Shown in pieces: positions 33,721 to 41,885 of a DNA stretch of 57,279 nucleotides. The notes under the pieces were generated by a model. The model searched no databases. It was not told the DNA's origin and was given only the letters and a program-made list of their open reading frames with translations. The DNA is from JANOYC01 sp031428675 (GTDB taxonomy: Bacteria; Actinomycetota; Actinomycetes; Actinomycetales; Microbacteriaceae), in the NCBI GenBank assembly GCA_031428675.1, contig JANOYC010000105.1, positions 1 through 57,279 on the forward strand, read 5' to 3'. Positions within the stretch are counted from its first letter, which is position 1, and each line of letters begins with the position of its first letter. A program made the translations under genes and the position numbers.

Positions 33721-34707
33721 TCAGCCGCGCGCCCTCGCCAGTAGATCGAGGCGTGGGTTCTCGCTGGGCATTGCCGCGGCGAAGGCGTCGAGGGCGTCCT
33801 TCGCATCCGACGTGAGATGCGACGGAACCGCGACGTGCACCGTCGCGAGCAGATCGCCGGTGCCCTTTGCCGTGGCTACGCCTCGACCCTTGACCCGCAG
33901 CACACGCCCACTCGGGGTGCCCGGCGCGACCTTGAGCTTCACCGGTTCACCGCTGAGCGTCGGCACTTCGATCGTTGCACCGAGGGTGGCCTCGACGAAG
34001 GTCACCGGCACGTCGACGCGGAGGTTCAGTCCGTCGCGATCGAACACCGGGTGCTTGCGCACCGAGACGGTGAGCACGAGATCCCCGGTAGTCCCGCCGT
34101 CGGGGCTCGGTTCGCCCTTGCCCTTGAGTCGGATGCGCTGGCCGTCGCTGACGCCGGCCGGGATCTTCACCTTCATCGGCTTGCCGCTCGCGGGCTGGAG
34201 CGTGATGGTGTCTCCGTTGATTGCGGTCACGAAGTCGAGCGTTGTCGTCGCGACGAGATCTTGCCCTGGGGTGGGCGCTCCGTAGCCGCGATACCCACCG
34301 GAAGACTGACCGAAGCCACCACCGCCGAACATTCCCCCGAGGAAATCCTCGAAGCCGCCCTGTTGCTGGTAGCTCGTGCGGCGACCAGCCGCACTTCCGC
34401 CGAACATGCCCCCGAAGACATCTTCGAAACCGCCGCCAGCGCCGTTTCCGCTCGCGCTGAAGCGAGCACCGGAACCCATCGCGCGAATCTGGTCGTATTC
34501 GCGGCGGGTTTCCGGATCGGCGAGCACGTGGTGCGCTTCACTGATCTCCTTGAACCGCGCCTCGGCTTTGGGATCTCCTGGATTGGAATCCGGGTGGTAC
34601 TGCCGCGCAAGTTTGCGGTACGTCTTCTTCAGCTCGGCCTCGGAGACGTCTTTGGAGACGCCGAGAACAGCGTAGAAGTCCTTGTCAAACCAATCCTGGC
34701 TCGCCAT
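33721..34707 (-). CDS. dnaJ: DnaJ-family co-chaperone, CbpA type without zinc finger
   Basis: A 328-residue J-domain protein. The J domain (10-75) has the HPD triad in QYHPDSNPGDP. A Gly/Phe-rich region (about 80-150) includes repeated FEDxxGGMFGG units. The C-terminal substrate-binding domains follow directly. The CxxCxGxG zinc-finger repeats of full DnaJ are absent, so this is the CbpA/DnaJ class II type usual in the actinobacterial dnaK operon. It stimulates DnaK ATPase. ATG preceded by AAAAGAGGTG. Confidence 0.93.
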   Translation of the reverse strand: MASQDWFDKDFYAVLGVSKDVSEAELKKTYRKLARQYHPDSNPGDPKAEARFKEISEAHHVLADPETRREYDQIRAMGSGARFSASGNGAGGGFEDVFGGMFGGSAAGRRTSYQQQGGFEDFLGGMFGGGGFGQSSGGYRGYGAPTPGQDLVATTTLDFVTAINGDTITLQPASGKPMKVKIPAGVSDGQRIRLKGKGEPSPDGGTTGDLVLTVSVRKHPVFDRDGLNLRVDVPVTFVEATLGATIEVPTLSGEPVKLKVAPGTPSGRVLRVKGRGVATAKGTGDLLATVHVAVPSHLTSDAKDALDAFAAAMPSENPRLDLLARARG

Positions 34708-34734
34708 GGATCACCTCTTTTCGTAGCTGTTCGC

Positions 34735-35400
34735 TCACTCCGCGGGCACGGATACGGCAACCTTGGCGGCGCGGATGAGGCGGTCGCCGAGCGCGTAGCC
34801 GGGTTCGATCACGTCGGCGATCGTGTTGGATGTCACGCCGGGCGTGGGCAGTTGAACGAGCGCCTCGTGGAAATTCGGGTCGAACGCCTCGCCCTTCTCC
34901 CCCACGAGCCGGAGTCCGTAGCGTTCGAATCCGGCGCGGATCTTCTGCGCGACGATCTCGAGCGGGCTTCCCTCGAGGTCGCCGTGCGACTCGGCGCGAG
35001 CGAGGTCGTCGATCGCCGGAAGCAGTGAGCGAATGACCTCGACGATGACCGCCTCGCGGTTGGCAGTGCGATCGCGTTCGACCCGGGTGCGGAAGTTGAC
35101 GAGCTCGGCTTGCGCCCGCAGCATGTCCGACCGCATTTCTGCGACGAGGTCGGCGGCCGCTTGGTCGATGAGGGACTGGTCTTCGGGCGTGAGTTGCTCG
35201 CCATCGGGGAGGTCGTCAGCCAATGCATCCGCCCCGGCTGACGCCTCGCCCTGGGCGCCCGCGGCGGCGTCATCGACGCCGGCCGCGGCCGCCTCGCGGA
35301 CATCGCCGGTTTCCGGGTCGATGCGACGCTTGTCCCGTACAACGGGGTCGTCGTGGCGCTCGGGCTCGGTCCCGTCACTCGTGTGCTTGTCCGCGGTCAT
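34735..35400 (-). CDS. grpE: Nucleotide exchange factor GrpE
   Basis: A 221-residue GrpE that releases ADP from DnaK. The N-terminal 75 residues are acidic and probably disordered. The long dimer helix and four-helix region follow (LVAEMRSDMLRAQAELVNFRTRVERDR), then the beta-wing domain with FERYGLRLVGEKGEAFDPNFHEALVQLPTPG. ATG two bases after the dnaK stop, within the dnaK operon. Confidence 0.94.
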   Translation of the reverse strand: MTADKHTSDGTEPERHDDPVVRDKRRIDPETGDVREAAAAGVDDAAAGAQGEASAGADALADDLPDGEQLTPEDQSLIDQAAADLVAEMRSDMLRAQAELVNFRTRVERDRTANREAVIVEVIRSLLPAIDDLARAESHGDLEGSPLEIVAQKIRAGFERYGLRLVGEKGEAFDPNFHEALVQLPTPGVTSNTIADVIEPGYALGDRLIRAAKVAVSVPAE

Positions 35401-35402
35401 GG

Positions 35403-37259
35403 CTACTTCTTCGCTTCGTCGTCGTCGATCACTTCGGCGTCGACGATGTCTTCGTCCGACTCCTCCGCGGGCTTCTCCGACGGCTCAGTCGCGGGGGCAC
35501 TCTCGGTCTGGCTGGATGCGTAGATCGCCTCGCCGAGCTTGCCTTGCGACTCGTTGAGCTTGTCGAACGCGCTCTTCACGGCCGCTTCGTCGTCTCCGGC
35601 GAGCGCGCTCTTCAGGGCGTCGACATCCGCCTGTACTGACGTCTTGACGTCGTCGGGAAGCTTGTCGTCGTTCTCCTTGATGAGCTTGTCGATCGAATAG
35701 GCGAGCTGCTCGGCGTTGTTGCGGGTCTCGGCCGCCTCGCGGCGCGCCTTGTCTTCCGCGGCATGCTCTTCGCCCTCGCGCACCATGCGCTCGATGTCTT
35801 CCTTCGCGAGCGACGAGCCGCCCGTGATGGTCATCGACTGCTCCTTGCCAGTGCCCTTGTCTTTCGCCGAAACGTGCACGATGCCGTTCGCGTCGATGTC
35901 GAAGGTGACTTCGACCTGCGGCACTCCGCGGGGCGCCGGGGCGATGCCGGTGAGCTCGAAGGTGCCGAGCGGCTTGTTGTCGCGCGTGAACTCGCGCTCG
36001 CCCTGGAACACCTGGATCGCGACCGATGGCTGGTTGTCGTCGGCGGTCGTGAAGGTCTCACTGCGCTTGGTCGGGATGGCGGTGTTGCGCTCGATGAGCT
36101 TCGTCATGATGCCGCCCTTGGTCTCGATGCCGAGACTCAGCGGGGTGACGTCGATCAGCAGAACGTCTTTGCGCTCGCCGCGCAGCACACCGGCTTGCAG
36201 CGCGGCACCAACGGCGACGACCTCATCCGGGTTGACGCCCTTGTTGGGCTCCTTGCCACCGGTCAACTTCTTCACGAGCTCAGCAACGGCGGGCATGCGG
36301 GTCGAGCCGCCGACGAGCACGACGTGCGCAATGTCGCCGACCTTGACCCCGGCTTCCTTGATGACGTCTTCGAACGGCTTCTTGGTGCGGTCGAGCAGGT
36401 CGCTCGTGAGCTCCTCAAATTTGGCGCGGGAGAGCGTCTCGTCGAGGTTGGCCGGGCCGTTCTCGGTGAGCGAGAGGTACGGCAGTTGGATGCTCGTGGA
36501 GGTCTGCGAAGAAAGTTCTTTCTTCGCCTGCTCGGCTGCTTCCTTGAGGCGCTGAAGCGCGATCTTGTCCTTCGAGACGTCGACGCCCGTGGAGTCCTTG
36601 AACTTCTTCACGAGGTGCTCAACGACGCGCTGGTCCCAGTCGTCGCCACCGAGGCGGTTGTCGCCGGCGGTCGAACGCACCTGAATGGTGGAGAAGTCGT
36701 CGTCTTTACCCACTTCAAGCAGGCTCACGTCGAACGTCCCGCCACCGAGGTCGAAGACGAGAATGAGTTCGTCTTCCTTGCCCTTGTCGAGTCCGTAGGC
36801 GAGCGCGGCGGCGGTCGGCTCGTTGATGATGCGGAGCACGTTGAGACCGGAGATCTCGCCGGCCTCCTTCGTGGCCTGGCGCTCGGCGTCGTTGAAGTAC
36901 GCGGGAACCGTGATAACCGCGTCGGTCACGGGCTCACCGAGGTACTGCTCGGCGTCGCGCTTGAGTTTGGCGAGAATTCGCGCCGAGATCTCCTGCGGCG
37001 TGTACTTCTTGTCGTCGATGCCCGCTTTCCAGTCGGTGCCCATATGGCGCTTGACCGAAGCGATGGTGCGGTCGACGTTGGTGACGGCTTGGCGCTTCGC
37101 GGTTTCGCCGACGAGCACCTCTCCGTCTTTGGTGAAGGCCACGACCGAGGGTGTCGTGCGGAAGCCTTCTGCGTTTGCGATGACCGCGGGCTCGCCACCT
37201 TCGAGGGTCGCGACCACTGAGTTGGTGGTTCCAAGGTCAATGCCTACTGCACGAGCCAT
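35403..37259 (-). CDS. dnaK: Molecular chaperone DnaK (Hsp70)
   Basis: A 618-residue Hsp70. The ATPase domain begins VGIDLGTTNSVVATLEGGEPAVIANAEG and includes VPAYFNDAERQATKEAG, DLGGGTFDVSLLEV and VLVGGSTRMPAV. The substrate domain holds PLSLGIETKGG. The end is an acidic tail rich in Glu, Asp and Ala (DEDIVDAEVIDDDEAKK). ATG preceded by AAGGAG at ideal spacing. First gene of the heat-shock operon; two HAIR-like sites lie 72 and 135 bases upstream. Confidence 0.97.
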   Translation of the reverse strand: MARAVGIDLGTTNSVVATLEGGEPAVIANAEGFRTTPSVVAFTKDGEVLVGETAKRQAVTNVDRTIASVKRHMGTDWKAGIDDKKYTPQEISARILAKLKRDAEQYLGEPVTDAVITVPAYFNDAERQATKEAGEISGLNVLRIINEPTAAALAYGLDKGKEDELILVFDLGGGTFDVSLLEVGKDDDFSTIQVRSTAGDNRLGGDDWDQRVVEHLVKKFKDSTGVDVSKDKIALQRLKEAAEQAKKELSSQTSTSIQLPYLSLTENGPANLDETLSRAKFEELTSDLLDRTKKPFEDVIKEAGVKVGDIAHVVLVGGSTRMPAVAELVKKLTGGKEPNKGVNPDEVVAVGAALQAGVLRGERKDVLLIDVTPLSLGIETKGGIMTKLIERNTAIPTKRSETFTTADDNQPSVAIQVFQGEREFTRDNKPLGTFELTGIAPAPRGVPQVEVTFDIDANGIVHVSAKDKGTGKEQSMTITGGSSLAKEDIERMVREGEEHAAEDKARREAAETRNNAEQLAYSIDKLIKENDDKLPDDVKTSVQADVDALKSALAGDDEAAVKSAFDKLNESQGKLGEAIYASSQTESAPATEPSEKPAEESDEDIVDAEVIDDDEAKK

Positions 37260-37330
37260 GTCTGTTCTCCTTACTGGTGCTGCCCGCTCCCGGCGAATCC
37301 GAAGCGTGACAGCGAGTCTGTGTGCACGCA

Positions 37331-37351
37331 GTTGAGCCGTGCCGTATCAAG
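37331..37351 (-). promoter_or_regulatory. HAIR-like operator, proximal site of dnaK
   Basis: GTTGAGC-N7-TATCAAG against consensus CTTGAGT-N7-ACTCAAG: spacer conserved, 10 of 14 arm bases match. Degenerate, so a weaker site. Confidence 0.6.
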
Positions 37352-37393
37352 TTTCCGGATGCCGATTCGATTTGTCAAGTCGCCGCCGCAAGA

Positions 37394-37414
37394 CTTGAGT
37401 CGCTTCCGCTCAAC
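37394..37414 (-). promoter_or_regulatory. HAIR-like operator, distal site of dnaK
   Basis: CTTGAGT-N7-GCTCAAC: first half perfect, second half with two changes, spacer exact. 135 bases before the dnaK ATG, a usual distance for the operon promoter. Confidence 0.8.
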
Positions 37415-37463
37415 CCCAGAGATGTGCTGCACCGTCGCGCGCTCCAGCAGACCCTGCCGGCGC

Positions 37464-37543
37464 GACCGGCAGATTGGCAGGGTGACCAGCAGAATGGCAG
37501 AGTGACCGGCAGATTGGGAGGGTGACCGGCAGAATGGGAGGGT
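37464..37543 (+). repeat. Four tandem 20-bp units carrying the chelatase ribosome-binding site and start
   Basis: Units begin at 37464, 37484, 37504 and 37524, of the form GACCGGCAGATTGGGAGGGT with few changes. The junction of each unit with the next reads GGGAGGGTGACC or a close variant, that is, a Shine-Dalgarno-like purine run and a GTG. The last one overlaps the GTG start at 37542. Confidence 0.85.
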
Positions 37544-38315
37544 GACCGTCGCATCCCCCGCCCTTGCCGGCATCTCCCATGGCACGTCGTCGCCCGCGGG
37601 ACAAGCCGCGGTCGCCGGTCTCATGTCGGCGGTGGCCGAAACGCTCGGTCAGACCACGGTGCGGCTCGGATTTGTCGACGTCCAGCATCCGGATACGAAG
37701 GAGACCCTCGACTCAACCCCGGTGGAAGCGCCGACGACGGTGGTTCCCCTTTTGCTATCGGCGGGGTATCACGTGCACGTCGATCTCACCCGCGCCGTTC
37801 GCGCCGCACGACGCGACTCCGAGCGCGACGTCGTGCTCGCGGGCGCCCTCGGCCCCGACGAGCGAGTCACCGACGTCCTGGTCGAACGGCTCGCGGAGGC
37901 GGGCTTCACGCCCGACGATTCGCTCGTGCTCTCAGTCGCCGGGTCGAGCGACCAGCGCGCCGTCGCCGACTGCCGCGTCGTCGCCGACCAGTTGGCGCGA
38001 CTCACCGGGCACGAGGTCACTCTTGCGTTCCTCTCCGCGGCGGAGCCGAGACTCCCGGATGCCGTGGCCGCCCTCCGCGCAGCGAAGCCGGGTCGCCGCG
38101 TCGTCGTCAGTAGCTATCTCCTCGCGCCAGGGTATTTCCAGGATCTCGCCCTCGCTGGCGGCGCGGATGTCACGACGGAACCGCTCCTCCTCCCCGATCG
38201 CCCCGCCCCGCCGCAACTCGTCGACGTCGTGATCGACCTCTACCGCACCTGCTCGGCATGCTCCGATTGCGGCGGCCTCTGCAAGCGCGTGAACCTCGCT
38301 TCTGCAAGCTCGTGA
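37542..38315 (+). CDS. Sirohydrochlorin chelatase-like (CbiX) protein
   Basis: A 257-residue CbiX/SirB-type protein with two chelatase-like halves (ISHGTSSPAGQAAVAGL with the metal-binding His, VPLLLSAGYHVHVDL, then VVVSSYLLAPGYFQDLAL). It inserts Fe (or Co) into sirohydrochlorin; just before the sirohaem-dependent sulfite reductase it most likely makes sirohaem. The C-terminus ends in CSACSDCGGLCKR, a Cys cluster possibly binding a metal or Fe-S centre. The last codons and the stop fall in a tandem repeat, so the original end may have been altered. The GTG start is embedded in the 20-bp array. Confidence 0.87.
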   Translation: MTVASPALAGISHGTSSPAGQAAVAGLMSAVAETLGQTTVRLGFVDVQHPDTKETLDSTPVEAPTTVVPLLLSAGYHVHVDLTRAVRAARRDSERDVVLAGALGPDERVTDVLVERLAEAGFTPDDSLVLSVAGSSDQRAVADCRVVADQLARLTGHEVTLAFLSAAEPRLPDAVAALRAAKPGRRVVVSSYLLAPGYFQDLALAGGADVTTEPLLLPDRPAPPQLVDVVIDLYRTCSACSDCGGLCKRVNLASASS

Positions 38316-38346
38316 ACTCGGCTTCTGCAAGCGCGTGAACCTCGCC
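38278..38346 (+). repeat. Three tandem 23-bp direct repeats at the chelatase gene end
   Basis: Units at 38278, 38301 and 38324 share the core TCTGCAAGC-CGTGAAC. The chelatase stop codon lies in the second unit. A 23-bp period shifts frame each time, so array length decides where translation ends. Confidence 0.85.
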
Positions 38347-38408
38347 GCATTCGCCCTCTGAGCGCTGCGCTGACGCACACGCGCCCGTCCCGCGCACAAA
38401 AGTGACGT

Positions 38409-38419
38409 TCTGTTACAGA
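38409..38419. promoter_or_regulatory. Small palindrome before the sulfite reductase operon
   Basis: TCTGT-T-ACAGA, a perfect 5-bp-arm palindrome about 80 bases before the sulfite reductase start. Possible operator half of a larger control region. Confidence 0.35.
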
Positions 38420-38443
38420 CCGTGACCGGCTGTGACGCGCTCG

Positions 38444-38464
38444 GTGGCCCGCCCGGCGGGCCAC
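38444..38464. promoter_or_regulatory. GC-rich palindrome before the sulfite reductase operon
   Basis: Perfect 10-bp arms GTGGCCCGCC / GGCGGGCCAC with a single central C. It lies 37-57 bases before the start codons and could be an operator, or a leader hairpin if transcription begins upstream. Confidence 0.55.
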
Positions 38465-38500
38465 GGTTAGCGTGCGTAGTCAGGCTTATTCGGGAGGGGT

Positions 38501-40213
38501 GTGTTGATCGTGACGACACAAGAGACGACGGCGCCGGTGCGCGCCCCGCGACCGGCGTCCCGACCGCACGGACAGTGGAAAGTAGACGGCACGGCCCCGC
38601 TCAACGCCAATGAGACCTGGAAACAGGAAGACGGCGGCCTCAGCGTGCGCGAGCGGATTGAAAACGTCTACTCCAAGCTCGGCTTCGACTCGATCGACGG
38701 CACCGACCTGCACGGGCGATTCCGCTGGTGGGGCCTGTACACCCAGCGCAAGCCGGGTATCGACGGCGGCAAGACCGCCACGCTTGAGCCGCACGAACTC
38801 GAAGACAAGTACTTCATGCTGCGCGTGCGCATTGACGGCGGCCAGCTCACTACCGAGCAATTGCGGGTAATCGGTGGCATCTCCACCGAGTTCGGCCGCG
38901 ACACCGCCGACCTCACCGATCGCCAGAATATCCAACTGCATTGGATCGAGGTCGAGAGCGTGCCTGAGATCTGGCGTCGCCTGGAGGCCGTTGGTCTCGG
39001 CACGACCGAAGCCTGCGGCGACGTGCCTCGCGTCGTGCTCGGTTCCCCGGTCGCGGGCATTGCCGTGGACGAGCTCATCGACCCCACACCGGCGATCACC
39101 GAGATCACCGACAAATACATCGGCGACCCGTCGCTCGCGAACCTGCCGCGCAAATTCAAGACCGCGATCACCGGTCACCCGAGCCAGGACGTCGTGCACG
39201 AGATCAACGACATCGGCTTCGTCGCTGTGCGGCATCCCGAACTCGGCATCGGCTACGACCTGTGGGTCGGTGGCGGCCTGTCGACCGCGCCGCGGCTCGC
39301 CGAGCGACTGGGCGTGTTCGTCGCTCCGGAGGCGGTCGCCGACGTGTGGCACGGTGTCACTTCAATCTTCCGTGACTACGGCTACCGACGTCTGCGCAAC
39401 AAGGCTCGACTGAAGTTCCTGCTCGCCGACTGGGGCGCCGTGAAGTTCCGCGAGGTCCTCGAACAGGAGTACCTCGGTCGTGCCTTGCCCGACGGTCCCG
39501 CCGCGGCAACGCCGACGACACCCGGTGACCACGTCGGCGTGCACCGCCAGAAGGACGGCCGCTACTACGTCGGGGTCACGCCGATTGTCGGCCGCGTCTC
39601 CGGCTCGATGCTCACGACTCTCGCCGAGCTGCTCGAGGCCCACGGTTCGCAGCGCCTGCGCACGACCCCGCACCAGAAGCTCGTCGTCCTCGACGTTCCT
39701 GAAGAGAACGTCGAACCGCTTATCACCAAGCTCGACGCGCTCGGCCTCTCGGCCCGCCCCAGCCTGTTCCGCCGATCGACGATCGCCTGCACCGGCATCG
39801 AGTTCTGCAAGCTCGCGATCGTTGAGACCAAGCAGACCGCGACAGATGCCGTGGTGGAGCTGGAGAAGCGCCTCGCCGACATCGCCGTGCCCCAGCCGAT
39901 CAGTCTGCACGTCAACGGCTGCCCGAACTCCTGCGCGCGCATCCAGACGGCTGACATCGGACTCAAGGGTCAATTGCTACCGGATGGCAACGGAGGCCAG
40001 ACCCCCGGCTTCCAGGTGCACCTCGGCGGCGGTCTCGCCTCGCAGGGCCGCGACGAAGCTGGCCTCGGCCGCACCGTGCGCGGTCTCAAGGTCACCGCGG
40101 CCGACCTGGCCGACTACGTCGAGCGCCTCGTTCGGCGCTTCCTCGTCGAGCGAACGACCGACGAGACGTTCGCCAGTTGGGCGCACCGCGCCGACGAGGA
40201 GGCCCTCCAGTGA
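38501..40213 (+). CDS. sirA: Ferredoxin-dependent assimilatory sulfite (nitrite/sulfite) reductase
   Basis: A 570-residue sirohaem/[4Fe-4S] enzyme reducing sulfite to sulfide with six electrons. The cluster ligands are Cys430 and Cys436 (ACTGIEFC) and Cys474 and Cys478 (NGCPNSCA). The N-terminal half has LRVRIDGGQLTTEQLR and DLTDRQNIQLHWIEVE, typical of the NirA/SirA family. The surrounding cys genes argue for sulfite rather than nitrite. Start is ambiguous: GTG 38501, TTG 38504 and GTG 38510 all follow GGGAGGGG. It leads an operon in which most genes overlap by one to four bases. Confidence 0.95.
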   Translation: MLIVTTQETTAPVRAPRPASRPHGQWKVDGTAPLNANETWKQEDGGLSVRERIENVYSKLGFDSIDGTDLHGRFRWWGLYTQRKPGIDGGKTATLEPHELEDKYFMLRVRIDGGQLTTEQLRVIGGISTEFGRDTADLTDRQNIQLHWIEVESVPEIWRRLEAVGLGTTEACGDVPRVVLGSPVAGIAVDELIDPTPAITEITDKYIGDPSLANLPRKFKTAITGHPSQDVVHEINDIGFVAVRHPELGIGYDLWVGGGLSTAPRLAERLGVFVAPEAVADVWHGVTSIFRDYGYRRLRNKARLKFLLADWGAVKFREVLEQEYLGRALPDGPAAATPTTPGDHVGVHRQKDGRYYVGVTPIVGRVSGSMLTTLAELLEAHGSQRLRTTPHQKLVVLDVPEENVEPLITKLDALGLSARPSLFRRSTIACTGIEFCKLAIVETKQTATDAVVELEKRLADIAVPQPISLHVNGCPNSCARIQTADIGLKGQLLPDGNGGQTPGFQVHLGGGLASQGRDEAGLGRTVRGLKVTAADLADYVERLVRRFLVERTTDETFASWAHRADEEALQ

Positions 40214-40935
40214 CGACATCCAGTCCCACCGCACCCGTGCTTCGCAGTCACGACGAGTTGCGTTCCCTCGCCGAACAGGGCGCGTCCGAACTCACCGACG
40301 CGACGGCAGAGCAGGTCATCGCCTGGGTGGCCGAAAACTTCGCCGTGCGCGCGACGGCCGTCGCTTGCTCGATGGCTGACGCCGTGCTGCCGCACCTCGT
40401 CGCGCAGCAGTTGGCGGGCGTCGACGTGCTGTTCCTCGACACGGGCTACCACTTTCCCGAGACGTACGTCACGCGAGACGAGGTCGCCCGCTCCCTCGAC
40501 GTGCGCGTCGTCGACATTCTTCCTGAGAAGACGGTCGCCGAGCAGGACGCCGAGCACGGGGCGGAACTCTTCTCCCGCGACCCGGGACTGTGCTGCGCAC
40601 TGCGCAAGGTGGCTCCCCTGCAAAAGTCGCTCGCGGGCTATGAACTCTGGTTCACCGGTGTGCGCCGCGAGGAAGCCGCGACTCGCGCAAACACGCCGCT
40701 CATCCAGTGGGACGAGCGCAACGGTCTCGTCAAGGTGAACCCGCTCGCCGCCTGGAGCTTCGACGATCTCGTCGGATACGCCGCCGACCACGCGGTTCCC
40801 GTCAATCTCCTGATGGCCCACGGCTATCCGTCGATCGGCTGCGCGCCGTGCACAAAGCCGGTGGCTGCGGGCGAAGACCCGCGATCCGGCCGGTGGGCCG
40901 GACTGGCCAAGACCGAATGCGGATTGCACCTGTGA
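40210..40935 (+). CDS. cysH: Adenylyl-sulfate (APS) reductase, CysH family
   Basis: A 241-residue reductase converting activated sulfate to sulfite. The cysteine pattern Cys128-Cys129 ... Cys211-x2-Cys214 is the [4Fe-4S] signature of APS-using enzymes, and the C-terminal ECGLH carries catalytic Cys237. PAPS-type reductases lack the cluster cysteines. No cysC (APS kinase) gene is present, in agreement. The P-loop-like region starts with VACSMADAVLPHLVA. The GTG start overlaps the sulfite reductase stop (GTGA). Confidence 0.95.
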   Translation: MTTSSPTAPVLRSHDELRSLAEQGASELTDATAEQVIAWVAENFAVRATAVACSMADAVLPHLVAQQLAGVDVLFLDTGYHFPETYVTRDEVARSLDVRVVDILPEKTVAEQDAEHGAELFSRDPGLCCALRKVAPLQKSLAGYELWFTGVRREEAATRANTPLIQWDERNGLVKVNPLAAWSFDDLVGYAADHAVPVNLLMAHGYPSIGCAPCTKPVAAGEDPRSGRWAGLAKTECGLHL

Positions 40936-41885
40936 GCGCCGCGTCAACCGTCAAAATTCTGACCGGAGACGGCATCGCCGCGCGCGCCGGCCACGGCCTG
41001 TCGACCCTCGACGTGCTCGAGAGTGAGGCCATCCACATCATCCGCGAGGTTGTGGCCGAATTCGAACGGCCGGTGCTTCTTTTCAGCGGCGGCAAAGACT
41101 CCGTCGTCGTGCTGCACCTTGCGACGAAGGCCTTCTGGCCCGGCAGAGTTCCGTTCTCGCTTCTGCACGTCGACACCGGGCACAACTTTCCCGAGGTGCT
41201 CGCGTTCCGCGACGCAACCGTCAACCGGCTCGGGCTCACTCTCGAAGTCGCGTCGGTGCAGCGCTACATCGACGACGGTCGTCTGCAGGAGCGCGCCGAT
41301 GGCACGCGCAACCCCCTGCAGACGGTGCCCCTGCTCGACGCGATTTCCGACGGGCGCCACGACGCGGTCTTCGGTGGCGCGCGCCGCGACGAAGACAAAG
41401 CGCGCGCGAAAGAGCGCATCCTGTCGCTTCGTGACGAGTTCGGGCAATGGGATCCGCGCAACCAGCGACCGGAGCTCTGGAACCTGTACAACGGCCGCCA
41501 CACGGTGGGCCAGCACTTGCGTGTTTTTCCGATCAGCAATTGGACCGAACTCGACGTGTGGCGCTACATCGAGCGCGAAGGCATCGAACTGCCTCCCCTC
41601 TATTACGCGCACGATCGCGACGTGTTTACGCGCGACGGGATGTGGCGTGCGGTCACTCCGGTGTCGCTACCGAAGCCGACCGAGACAGTGCAGACCCGCA
41701 CCGTGCGCTACCGCACAGTCGGTGACATGAGCTGCACGGGCGCCGTGGAATCCGACGCCGACACCGTACACGCCGTCGTGCGTGAGGTCACCCAGTCGAC
41801 CCTCACCGAGCGCGGTGCGACGCGCGCCGACGACCGGATCTCCGAAGCCGCCATGGAAGACCGCAAGAAAGACGGGTACTTCTGA
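40932..41885 (+). CDS. cysD: Sulfate adenylyltransferase subunit 2
   Basis: A 317-residue ATP pyrophosphatase-type subunit that makes APS from ATP and sulfate with CysN. The PP motif is LLFSGGKDSVVVLHLA. GARRDEDKARAKERILSLRDEFGQWDPRNQRPELWNLYN and FPISNWTELDVWRYI are strongly conserved. The C-terminus ends MEDRKKDGYF, the family's usual end. GTG overlaps the cysH stop; the longer open frame from 40707 only shadows cysH. Confidence 0.97.
   Translation: MSAASTVKILTGDGIAARAGHGLSTLDVLESEAIHIIREVVAEFERPVLLFSGGKDSVVVLHLATKAFWPGRVPFSLLHVDTGHNFPEVLAFRDATVNRLGLTLEVASVQRYIDDGRLQERADGTRNPLQTVPLLDAISDGRHDAVFGGARRDEDKARAKERILSLRDEFGQWDPRNQRPELWNLYNGRHTVGQHLRVFPISNWTELDVWRYIEREGIELPPLYYAHDRDVFTRDGMWRAVTPVSLPKPTETVQTRTVRYRTVGDMSCTGAVESDADTVHAVVREVTQSTLTERGATRADDRISEAAMEDRKKDGYF

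Noticed and set aside
35763..37220. Plus-strand 485-codon open frame opposite dnaK
   Set aside because: The well-known antisense frame of Hsp70 genes; no independent start signals or domain evidence.
37464..37543. Four 20-bp units considered as a CRISPR array
   Set aside because: The units are head-to-tail without unique spacers and no cas genes are nearby.
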